Part shown: positions 1 through 7,231 of the stretch, in pieces
Position numbering within the stretch: the first letter of the stretch is position 1
How the letters are laid out: each line of letters opens with the position of its first letter
Assembly: GCA_002238685.1 (NCBI GenBank)
Contig: MPMV01000011.1
Span: forward strand, 53,051-117,050
From: a bacterium EF100-94H03 bin56
GTDB lineage: Bacteria; Pseudomonadota; Alphaproteobacteria; SP197
Reading direction: 5' to 3'
Length of the DNA stretch: 64,000 bases
The notes under the pieces: generated by a model
Seen by the model: the letters and a program-made list of their open reading frames with translations, nothing else
The model's database searches: none
What the model was told of the DNA's origin: nothing
Made by a program: the position numbers and the translations under genes

Positions 1-1129
1 GTGATACGTTCCCGAGGCCGAGGTTTGTACCGACGATCGCGGCGAAGTGGATAGGATGGACACCGATCTCCGTTGCCACCGGCAACAGTACGATCGCGGC
101 AAGCACGCTGCCGGAGACATCATCGACGATCATGCCGATCAGGAGCAGGATCACGTTGATGATGAGGAGCACCAGGATGCGATTCTCGGTCAGCGCCACG
201 AGCGCTTCCGCCACTTCCTTTGGAACCTGCTGCAGAATCATGGCACGGCTCATCACGAACAGGAAGAACAGCACCGCGATGATCGAACCCGTCGTGATGG
301 CGGCTCGAACGATCGTCGAAGGAAAGTTGCTCAGCTTCAGCCCCCGATAGATCAGAAACCCGATGACCATCGCGTAGACGAGCGCGATGGCCGCCGCCTC
401 GGTCGGGGTTGCGATCCCGGAGTAGATGGTTCCCAGAATGATCACAGGCAGCAGAAGCGACCAGAACGCTTCGGCACCGGTCTTTCCGACTCTTCGCACC
501 GCTTCGCGGAACGCGATGGGCTCCTCGACGGTGATCGTATCCACCTTGCGAAGGAACAGGAAGTTCAGACCGACGTAGACGGCCGCCAGGATGACACCCG
601 GAATCACGGTGGAAAGAAACGCCGCCCCCACCGAGATCCCTCCGGTTACCGCGAACACGATCATCGGAATGGACGGCGGTATCATCAGGGCGAGCACGGA
701 CGAGCAGGCGACCAATGCAGTCGCGTGGCCCGCCGGATACCCCTCCTTGACCATGCGCGGAATCATGATCTGGCCGATGGCGGCAATGGCAGCGGAAGAT
801 GAGCCGGAAATTGCGCCGAACAGGGCGCAGGTCACGATCGTAACGGCGCCCAGACCGCCCTTGAGCCTGCCGACAAAGGCGTTCACGAAGTTGAGCAGGC
901 GGTCGGAAATTCCGCCTTCAGCCATCAATGTGCCGGCCATCACGAACATCGGCAGGGCGAGCAATGCGAAGCTCGAGGTCGTCTGGTAGGCGAAAGGAAT
1001 GAGAAAGGACACGTCCGAACCGGACGCCAGACCGAACACCAGCGCGCCGATGCCGAAGGCGAACGCGATCGGCATCTCGGCCAGGAGCAGCACGACGATA
1101 AGGGCGATGGATCCAAGGAAGATAACCAT
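1..1129 (-). CDS. dctM: TRAP transporter large permease, DctM family (3' end outside window)
   Basis: Translating the minus strand from the ATG at 1129 gives an open, very hydrophobic frame that runs off the left edge (376 residues visible; the family is about 425-440). It begins MVIFLGSIALIVVLLLAEMP and has many membrane segments, including ALLALPMFVMAGTLMAEGG and the helix-breaking motif MIPPSIPMIVFAV, typical of the DctM/SiaM subunit. This subunit carries the substrate through the inner membrane, driven by a sodium or proton gradient. The start lies 2 bases after the dctQ stop, with a G-run upstream as ribosome site. It is the last visible gene of the operon that starts at 6883. The family assignment is firm; the substrate is unknown. 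Confidence 0.9.
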   Translation of the reverse strand, partial: MVIFLGSIALIVVLLLAEMPIAFAFGIGALVFGLASGSDVSFLIPFAYQTTSSFALLALPMFVMAGTLMAEGGISDRLLNFVNAFVGRLKGGLGAVTIVTCALFGAISGSSSAAIAAIGQIMIPRMVKEGYPAGHATALVACSSVLALMIPPSIPMIVFAVTGGISVGAAFLSTVIPGVILAAVYVGLNFLFLRKVDTITVEEPIAFREAVRRVGKTGAEAFWSLLLPVIILGTIYSGIATPTEAAAIALVYAMVIGFLIYRGLKLSNFPSTIVRAAITTGSIIAVLFFLFVMSRAMILQQVPKEVAEALVALTENRILVLLIINVILLLIGMIVDDVSGSVLAAIVLLPVATEIGVHPIHFAAIVGTNLGLGNVS

Positions 1130-1131
1130 CG

Positions 1132-1776
1132 CTACGTCCCCCCGGAACCGCGGAATCGCGCCCTCAGGTCCATGAACTGGTGGATTGCCTGGAGCATCAT
1201 GTAGATTGTGGTCGCCGTGAATCCGACGATCATGGAGGCCGACCACCAGCCCTTCGGCCAGCGCATGTAGGAACTCAACCGACCGGTCTGGATCTCGAAC
1301 AGGGCATAGCGGATGGCGAAGTATCCGAACACGACGCAGGCAAGAAATCCCAGCACGGTCATGACAAGGCGAACGCATCGCACCGCATTCTGGCTCTTCA
1401 CCACGAGGGTCAGGATGCCGCCATGGATGTGCTCACCGTTGCGCGTGACGTACGCGATGCCCAGGAAGTAGAACCAGGCACCGAAAAGCAGCGCGAGTTC
1501 CTCGATCCCCACGAACGGCGAGGCGAAGACGTATCGAAGCACGACCTGGGCGAACAGCAGGGAACCGAGGCACAGGCCAAACACGATGATGAAAAAGAAG
1601 AGAAACCGTTCGAACACGGCCTCGATGGCAACCAGCCACCGGATTCGGTCTGCCATTGCACCTTCCGGTATGGCCGTCAGGTGGGGAGGCGTTTCGGGCT
1701 CGCTCAGTTCGGCATCGTAGATGAATGAATCCGCGCCCACGGGTGGGCGAGGACGCTGGCCGGATTTGCGATCCAT
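1132..1776 (-). CDS. dctQ: TRAP transporter small permease, DctQ family
   Basis: A protein of 214 residues with four hydrophobic segments and the charged stretches expected of the small TRAP membrane subunit (for example FVGIEELALLFGAWFYFLGIAY and WPKGWWSASMIVGF). It partners the large permease that follows 2 bases downstream. The frame stays open to 1929, but that would overlap the dctP coding end, so I chose the ATG at 1776. A later Met (protein beginning MADRIRWLVAIEAV) is also possible and would remove a hydrophilic N-terminal extension of about 40 residues. A strong stem-loop separates it from dctP. Confidence 0.85.
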   Translation of the reverse strand: MDRKSGQRPRPPVGADSFIYDAELSEPETPPHLTAIPEGAMADRIRWLVAIEAVFERFLFFFIIVFGLCLGSLLFAQVVLRYVFASPFVGIEELALLFGAWFYFLGIAYVTRNGEHIHGGILTLVVKSQNAVRCVRLVMTVLGFLACVVFGYFAIRYALFEIQTGRLSSYMRWPKGWWSASMIVGFTATTIYMMLQAIHQFMDLRARFRGSGGT

Positions 1777-1800
1777 GTAGGCGTGTCCGCTATCGGTGAG

Positions 1801-1828
1801 GGGTCCGGGCGCCGAAACGCCCGGACCC
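1801..1828 (-). promoter_or_regulatory. Intercistronic stem-loop between dctP and dctQ
   Basis: A perfect 10-bp inverted repeat (GGGTCCGGGC / GCCCGGACCC) with an 8-base loop fills the gap after the binding-protein gene. No U-run follows on the minus strand, so it is unlikely to be a simple terminator. Such hairpins often shield the 3' end of the binding-protein message or stop part of transcription, keeping the binding protein in excess over the permeases. The structure is seen; the role is inferred. Confidence 0.55.
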
Positions 1829-1856
1829 ATTGCAGGCAGGCCCGCCGTGAATCGTG

Positions 1857-2870
1857 CTACTCGACGCCCACGACGCCCCGGATCTGGTCCATGATGTCCT
1901 TGCCGACGGTGGCTTCCATCGCGGGCCATTCATTGTCGTAGACGATCTGCTTTGCAGCGCTCATCTGCTCGTCGGTCAACTCGACGACGTTGATGCCGGC
2001 GTCGCGAGCCCTCTGCAGGAACTCATCGCTCTTGCGTTCGGCCTCCTGCCAGGACCACTCGATCGTCCCGTCCGCCGCGCGCTGTAACGCGTTGCGAACC
2101 TCGTCCGTGAGACCGTCCCACCAATCCTTGTTGACCAGCCAGAAGGCCACCTCGAAGTAGTCGTTGGTGAGAATGTTGGCCTCCAGCACGTCGCGCAGCG
2201 TATAGGTCTCAACCGCGGTCGAGAACGAACGTGCGTCGACGGTTCCCAGCTGCAACGCCGTGTGCACCTCCGACAGCGGAATGGGCACGGCGGCGAAGCC
2301 GAAGCTGTTGAAACGGTCGACTGCGATTGCAAGGCCCGGTACGCGAATCTTCATGCCGCCCGGATCGTCGGGGAAGTTGAGTGGAAGTTCACCCACGCCC
2401 TTGCGTATCACGACGGAACCGAAATCGGTCGGGATGATCCCGACGGCATGGAGGCCGAGATCGCCCAGCATATCGTTGTAGACGTCCAGCATGCCGGCGC
2501 CGGGACCGTAGAGTTCCTTGGCCTCTTCCCAGTTCGAGACGATGTAGCCCAGGTAGATGAGATCCAGACGCGGGTCGAAGTCCGACGACGCCCAGGTCAG
2601 GGTCATCGGGACCACGCCCTGCATCGATTGTTCGAACAGCGAGGTCCAGTCTCCCAGGTCGCCACCAGGGTGATACTCGATCGAGACGCCGCTCTCTTCT
2701 CCGAGTTCGGACATGAACCGTTCCGAGATGGCGTGGAACACGTGATCGGTGTTCATGGCATGAGCAAGGATGAATTCCTCATCTGCATTCGCCGGTGTGG
2801 TCGCGGCAGCCGTGGCAAACGACAGTGCAGCGACGCCGTACAGAACCGATTTGCATAATGTTCTCAGCAT
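1857..2870 (-). CDS. dctP: TRAP transporter periplasmic solute-binding protein, DctP family
   Basis: A protein of 337 residues with a Sec signal peptide (about residues 1-29, ending TTPANA-DEEF). The mature part has DctP family features: an early LAHAMNTDHVFH segment, the GMKIRVPGL motif around residue 175, and LSEVHTALQLGTVDA downstream. It would capture an organic-acid-type ligand and deliver it to DctQM. The Arg in KIRVPG is the usual carboxylate-binding position, which suggests a carboxylic-acid ligand. A GGGAGAG ribosome site precedes the ATG. It follows the Rieske gene by 66 bases, so uptake and catabolism are probably co-expressed. Confidence 0.92.
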   Translation of the reverse strand: MLRTLCKSVLYGVAALSFATAAATTPANADEEFILAHAMNTDHVFHAISERFMSELGEESGVSIEYHPGGDLGDWTSLFEQSMQGVVPMTLTWASSDFDPRLDLIYLGYIVSNWEEAKELYGPGAGMLDVYNDMLGDLGLHAVGIIPTDFGSVVIRKGVGELPLNFPDDPGGMKIRVPGLAIAVDRFNSFGFAAVPIPLSEVHTALQLGTVDARSFSTAVETYTLRDVLEANILTNDYFEVAFWLVNKDWWDGLTDEVRNALQRAADGTIEWSWQEAERKSDEFLQRARDAGINVVELTDEQMSAAKQIVYDNEWPAMEATVGKDIMDQIRGVVGVE

Positions 2871-2936
2871 AACTCTCTCCCTTTGTTGACGTGGTTTTTT
2901 GAAAACGAAACTCCGAACGAACCTGATGCGAGGGAA

Positions 2937-3245
2937 CTAGACCTTGACGTAAATCTGACCGTCCTCTTCCTTCACTGGATAAGTGTTGAGATCCACGCAT
3001 GGCGGCGGTGACACGACCCTGCCCGAACGGATGTCGAACCGGCCCTGGTGCAGCGGACACTCGATGATGTGACCGGTGAGAAGGCCCATCTCGAGATGTT
3101 CGTCCTCGTGTGTGCACAGGCCGTCGGTGCAGAAGAATCCGTCTCCCGTGTTGTAGATCGCAAAGGTGCGGGTCCCGTGGTCCCAACGGAGGAGGTCTTC
3201 AATCTCGATGTCGTCGCAGGCGCAGGCGTGTACCCAATTGGTCAT
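2937..3245 (-). CDS. Rieske-type [2Fe-2S] ferredoxin, MocE-like
   Basis: A small soluble protein of 102 residues that is almost entirely one Rieske domain. Cluster ligands are Cys44-x-His46 and Cys63-x-x-His66 (CTHEDEH and CPLHQGRF). Stand-alone Rieske ferredoxins of this size feed electrons to oxygenases. In the rhizopine (moc) pathway, MocE plays this role for the membrane oxygenase MocD, and a MocD-like gene lies two genes upstream here. The dedicated reductase (MocF-like) is not in the cluster. It may be supplied by a housekeeping flavoprotein. The pairing is inferred from context. Confidence 0.9.
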   Translation of the reverse strand: MTNWVHACACDDIEIEDLLRWDHGTRTFAIYNTGDGFFCTDGLCTHEDEHLEMGLLTGHIIECPLHQGRFDIRSGRVVSPPPCVDLNTYPVKEEDGQIYVKV

Positions 3246-3254
3246 GGTCGTACC

Positions 3255-4097
3255 TCAGGGGTTGAAAACCGGGCGTAACTCGAGCGCCTCGAGAAGCTGT
3301 TCATGCTCGTTCGGCAGCATCGAAACGCTCGTCTCGGCGTCGGGATAGCCACCGTTCATGACCGACATTCGATACTCCTGGAGCGCCCGTCGACGTTCGT
3401 CGGCCAGGTGCGCGCGGATCTTTCGAAGATCGGCGAATGCTCGTGCATGCCCGGGAGGCCGCTCGGAATCGCCGCAGATGTCCACGAGGAACATGAAGAT
3501 GATGTCACCTGCGGAACCGGCGCCGATGGAATGCGTCACCAGCTTCGTTCTCGGCTTGATCGCGCTAAGAGCCTCGGCCGCCACGCATTCGACCTCAGCC
3601 CCGTAGGCACCGGCGTCTTCCAGCCGTCGGAAATCCTCTGCCAGCTCAAGTGCTTCTTGTGCCGTCCTGCCAACGATCCGGAGACCGCCCCGTTGCGTTG
3701 AAAGCCTGGGCACCAGCCCGAGGTGGCCCTGAACGGCCAGCCCCTCCCGGGCCAGCATTTCGACCATCTTCAGGCTTCGCGGCGTGTAGACTGCGTCCGC
3801 GCCCAATTCGGCCGCATTCACGGCAGCGCGCAGGATGTCAGCCGGTGTCTTGTGTGCCGTCATCGGCAGGTCGGCAATGGTGAACGTCTCCGGCGCGCCG
3901 GCGCGAACCGCGTGAAGGTCAGCGTCCGACGTGTTCAGCACGTCAATTCCGGCTTCCTCGCAATCTGCCGCTTCTTCTTCGGTCGCCGGACAGGTCTGAC
4001 AGAGCGTGACCCTGCCCTTGAGTGCGACAAGATCGGCCACTGTGAAGTTGCGTCGAGCCGGCTTGCCGCCGTAGGTGTAGATGCGCTTGCGCGTCAC
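3255..4097 (-). CDS. PanB-like (ketopantoate hydroxymethyltransferase family) enzyme, divergent active site
   Basis: A protein of 280 residues that aligns by eye with PanB over most of its length: ADLP (Asp76), GHLGLVP (His125), the GGLRIVGR turn, VEC (Glu170) and SIGAG (190-194). PanB moves a one-carbon unit between folate and 2-oxoisovalerate. Here the PanB segment VKIEGG, which holds an active-site Lys and metal-binding Glu, reads VYTPRS (103-108), and the first metal motif is also altered (NTSDAD). It is therefore probably not a pantothenate enzyme but a related aldolase or lyase of the PEP mutase/PanB fold. It starts at GTG, overlapping the upstream oxygenase stop (GTGA), so the two are translationally coupled. 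Confidence 0.75.
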   Translation of the reverse strand: MTRKRIYTYGGKPARRNFTVADLVALKGRVTLCQTCPATEEEAADCEEAGIDVLNTSDADLHAVRAGAPETFTIADLPMTAHKTPADILRAAVNAAELGADAVYTPRSLKMVEMLAREGLAVQGHLGLVPRLSTQRGGLRIVGRTAQEALELAEDFRRLEDAGAYGAEVECVAAEALSAIKPRTKLVTHSIGAGSAGDIIFMFLVDICGDSERPPGHARAFADLRKIRAHLADERRRALQEYRMSVMNGGYPDAETSVSMLPNEHEQLLEALELRPVFNP

Positions 4098-5212
4098 TGC
4101 ATTGTCGCCCTTGAGATCTTCGGCTGTGTCCCGCCATCGGTCACCATGTGCGGTGCCTGCCGTATCCAGGCCGACTTCGTGCTTCGCCCGAGAGAGCGCC
4201 GCAGAACGACCGAGAGAAGATCAAGATTGGTGCACCAGAATCCCGGATCCGGCTCCGGCGTCTGATCGGCCACTTCCTTGTGAAGTTCGGGAAGCGAGAA
4301 GAACGGCACCTGCGGATAGAGGTGGTGCTCGATGTGATTGTTCATGTTCAGATAAAGGAATCTCCCCACCCGGTTCGTTCGAAACGTTCGCGTGCTGTCG
4401 ATGACCGATGGAGCGTTCTCCTGCATCTCCGCATGCTGGATGATGTTGAACATCAGCATGATCGGGCCGCCAATGAGGCGCGGCAGCACGTAGAGCCAAA
4501 GCAACGGCCACCCGTAGCCGGTCACGACCAGGGCGACGACGCCCAGATAGACGAGACAGAACAAACGCGCGTTGCGGGTCATCTTCGGCAGTTCCGCCTC
4601 CGGAGACACGTCGCGCATCAGTGGCGTGTATCGTCTGGTCGCGAGCTGCCAGAGCACCCGGAACTGGAACTTGTGTATCGAGAGGCCGCTGATGTCGTTG
4701 AGCCAGCCCTTGAAGGTGAGTGGCGTGTCGAAGGGCATCTGGCTGTCGAGACCGATGTACCAGGTGTGGGTGTGATGGTTGGTATGCGTGTAGCGTCGGT
4801 GCAGCGGCTCCTCGCCGTAGAGCAGCGACGTCAACCAGAACACGGTGTCGTTGAGCCAGCGCGTGCGAAACGCCGTCCCGTGGGCTGTCTCGTGGCTGAG
4901 CGAATAGGCCGGAACCGTCAGGACGACACCGTAGACGAACATCGCCGGCCAGACATAGAGCGTGTCCAGCGCGAACCAGACAAGGCATCCCGTCGCGATC
5001 AGTGCCCCGGTCCACACGCCGAGATAGGCCAACCCCGGCCGGTCGCTCCGGCGCACGAGACGCTTGAGGCGCTTTCGATCGATCCGGATACCTGACGATG
5101 CGGCGTTGGTAACAATCTTGCTCGAGAGATGGTTGCGGGTGGCGGGCCCGTCGTCGATCTTGCTCGAACGACACTCGCAGTGCCCGGTGGTGGTTGCAGT
5201 CGCTTTGTCCAT
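4094..5212 (-). CDS. Membrane di-iron oxygenase/desaturase, MocD-like fatty acid desaturase family
   Basis: A protein of 372 residues with membrane segments near 60-105 and 215-260 and three histidine boxes: His107-ETA-His111, His138-RRYT-His143-TN-His146-His147, and NNHIEHH (His293, His296, His297), plus Gln259-His260. These ligate the two irons of integral-membrane desaturases and hydroxylases. The 16-residue-scale box spacing and the adjacent Rieske ferredoxin resemble the MocD/MocE pair of rhizopine catabolism, where the desaturase-fold protein acts as an oxygenase. It starts 3 bases after the IlvD-like stop. The N-terminal 45 residues are hydrophilic and contain a CEC motif of unknown meaning. 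The substrate is unknown. Confidence 0.85.
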   Translation of the reverse strand: MDKATATTTGHCECRSSKIDDGPATRNHLSSKIVTNAASSGIRIDRKRLKRLVRRSDRPGLAYLGVWTGALIATGCLVWFALDTLYVWPAMFVYGVVLTVPAYSLSHETAHGTAFRTRWLNDTVFWLTSLLYGEEPLHRRYTHTNHHTHTWYIGLDSQMPFDTPLTFKGWLNDISGLSIHKFQFRVLWQLATRRYTPLMRDVSPEAELPKMTRNARLFCLVYLGVVALVVTGYGWPLLWLYVLPRLIGGPIMLMFNIIQHAEMQENAPSVIDSTRTFRTNRVGRFLYLNMNNHIEHHLYPQVPFFSLPELHKEVADQTPEPDPGFWCTNLDLLSVVLRRSLGRSTKSAWIRQAPHMVTDGGTQPKISRATMQ

Positions 5213-5215
5213 GAC

Positions 5216-6883
5216 CTAACGGGGCATCACCGCTCCCTCGGATGCAGGAGCGACATGCTCCGCGTAGTGCTTGAGATAGCCGCGCTCGATTCTGGGTGGC
5301 CTTGGCGAGTGCCGGCGCTGACGCTCAGAAAGCACCTCCGCGTCGACCTCCAGGTCCAGCTTGCGGTTTGACAGATCGATGCGGACCGGATCGCCGTCTT
5401 CCACGAGTGCGATCGGCCCGCCGCGCACCGCTTCCGGTGTCACGTATCCGATAGCCGGCCCGTGCGTCGCCCCCGAGAACCGACCATCGGTGACAAGGGC
5501 GCAGCTGTTCCCGAGGCCGGCTCCCATCAACGCGGACGTGGCGCCGAGCATCTCGCGCATGCCAGGTCCGCCACGCGTTCCCTCGTTTCGGATGACGATG
5601 CAGGTGCCGGGCGGGATGGCGTTGCCGCGCACCGCGTCGATTGCGCTCTCCTCGTCTTCGAAGACACGCGCGGGAAGGACGGCATTCCACATTGCCCTGG
5701 CCACGCCGGACGCTTTGACGACCGCCCCGCCGGGCGCGAGACTACCCTTGAGGATGTAGATCGAGCCTTCCGCCGCGACAGGATGGTGCTGGCCGTGCAC
5801 GCACTCGGCATTCTCGATCACGGCGTTCCTCATCAGCTCCCCGGTCGTTCGTCCGCTCACGGTCGAGGTCATCGGATGGATGAGGCCGTCCAGTGCTCTC
5901 ATGACGGCGGGCACGCCGCCCGCTTCACCGAGATCCGTCACGCCCCACGGCCCGGAAGGCGCCAACGCGACCAGTGTCGGTGTATCGCGGCTGAGCCGGT
6001 CCCAGGTGTCGAAGCTCACCTCCACGCCGGCCTCTTTCGCCATCGCGATCATGTGGAGCACCATGTTGGTGGAGCCGCCGACGGCCATTCCGACACGCAT
6101 GGCGTTCTCGAAGGCCTCCTGCGTCAGAATGCGGGAGGGACGCAGATCGTTCTCCAACAGTCCCATGATCCGCATGCCGGCGTGTTTCGCGGCACGAAGC
6201 TGGTAGTTGCTTCCGGCGGGATAGGTCCCGCTGTGGGGTAGCGCCAGACCGAGGGCTTCGGTGTAGATGCCGGCGGTGTTCCCCGAAGTCGCCGTGTCCG
6301 ACGCTCCGCAAAACGGGAAGTGATTGTCCTCGAGACCCTTGAGATCCTCTCTTGTGAGCATTCCGAGAAGGTGTTCACCCACGCCGTCGTAGACGGTCTC
6401 GAGGAAGACCTTGCGCCTCTTGTAGATGCCGGCCTTGGTCGGGCCGCCATAGAGCATGATGGCGGGCACATCGAGGCGTGCCGCCGCCATGACCATGCCG
6501 GGCATCACCTTGTCGCCCGAGCCGATCAGGACCATCGCGTCGAAGCGATGACCTTCGACCATGAGTTCGATCATGTCGGCCACGAGGTCGCGGCTTGGCA
6601 ACACATAGCGCATACCGACCGAGGCAAAGGTCTCGCTGTCGGTGACGTGGAACGTGTTGAACTCGCACGGCGTCCCGCCCGCCATGCGAATGCCTGCCTT
6701 GACCGCATCGCCGACCTGTCGCAGGTGAAAGTTCTCTGGCGAGAAATCCTGGTAGGTGTTGACGACGGCGATCATCGGGCGCTCGAACTCCTCGTCGATC
6801 AGCCCGGCTCCCTTTGCCCAGGCCCGTTGCAACGAGCGCTCGACTCCGAGGTATTGCTTGTCGCTGCGCACTTCCGCTTCCAC
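5216..6883 (-). CDS. IlvD/Edd dehydratase family protein lacking the iron-sulfur cysteines
   Basis: A protein of 555 residues, collinear with dihydroxy-acid and sugar-acid dehydratases. Conserved features are [10 protein letters not shown] (39-47), a metal-binding TDS at 81-83, DK at 124-125, [14 protein letters not shown] and TDGRFSG, which holds the catalytic Ser. The three positions that ligate the cluster in [2Fe-2S] members are Glu50 (in SPENFHL), Gly123 (in GSGDK) and Ser195 (in CGASD). None is cysteine. The Mg site and catalytic Ser remain, so the fold and part of the chemistry may be kept without a cluster. It is the first gene of the operon, facing the MocR-type regulator across 348 bases. 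It should not be annotated as ilvD without testing. Confidence 0.88.
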   Translation of the reverse strand: MEAEVRSDKQYLGVERSLQRAWAKGAGLIDEEFERPMIAVVNTYQDFSPENFHLRQVGDAVKAGIRMAGGTPCEFNTFHVTDSETFASVGMRYVLPSRDLVADMIELMVEGHRFDAMVLIGSGDKVMPGMVMAAARLDVPAIMLYGGPTKAGIYKRRKVFLETVYDGVGEHLLGMLTREDLKGLEDNHFPFCGASDTATSGNTAGIYTEALGLALPHSGTYPAGSNYQLRAAKHAGMRIMGLLENDLRPSRILTQEAFENAMRVGMAVGGSTNMVLHMIAMAKEAGVEVSFDTWDRLSRDTPTLVALAPSGPWGVTDLGEAGGVPAVMRALDGLIHPMTSTVSGRTTGELMRNAVIENAECVHGQHHPVAAEGSIYILKGSLAPGGAVVKASGVARAMWNAVLPARVFEDEESAIDAVRGNAIPPGTCIVIRNEGTRGGPGMREMLGATSALMGAGLGNSCALVTDGRFSGATHGPAIGYVTPEAVRGGPIALVEDGDPVRIDLSNRKLDLEVDAEVLSERQRRHSPRPPRIERGYLKHYAEHVAPASEGAVMPR

Positions 6884-7231
6884 CCGATTCCGCCGCGGTG
6901 CGTGGTGTCACCGCAGGTCGTTGCGAGAAAGCCTATGGTGCGATCGAGGCGGGATGTATATACAGACAAGAAAGGATCTACATACAGAAACGGGAGGATC
7001 GTGGTGCCCCGAAGACCAGGACACCCCGGACCGGTGCCGGATCGTCAGCTTCATGCTGGAGAGATGGGCAGCGACGGCCGGAGAAAGACGCCTTCAGGGA
7101 TCACGACGCGGCTCGGCCACCGATGAGCGGCCCTTTCCTGTCTGGCATCGGATCAAGCGGACCGCCGGTCAGATCGGACGGCTTGCAAGCCACGCCTCGC
7201 GCAAGTCATCGATTGCGGGAAAGTCAGCGTC
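6884..7231. other. Divergent promoter region between the IlvD-like operon and mocR-type gene
   Basis: A stretch of 348 bases without a credible gene. It must contain the promoters for both divergent units. The only conspicuous structure is a pair of ATACAGA direct repeats near 6960-6988, listed separately. The small frames here look like composition artefacts. Confidence 0.6.
6960..6988. promoter_or_regulatory. Direct-repeat operator candidate for the MocR-type regulator
   Basis: ATACAGA occurs at 6960-6966 and again at 6982-6988, 22 bases apart (two helical turns), in a locally AT-rich patch. MocR/PdxR regulators typically bind paired direct repeats in the promoter between themselves and a divergent target, which is exactly the arrangement here. 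The repeat is seen; the binding is inferred. Confidence 0.4.
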
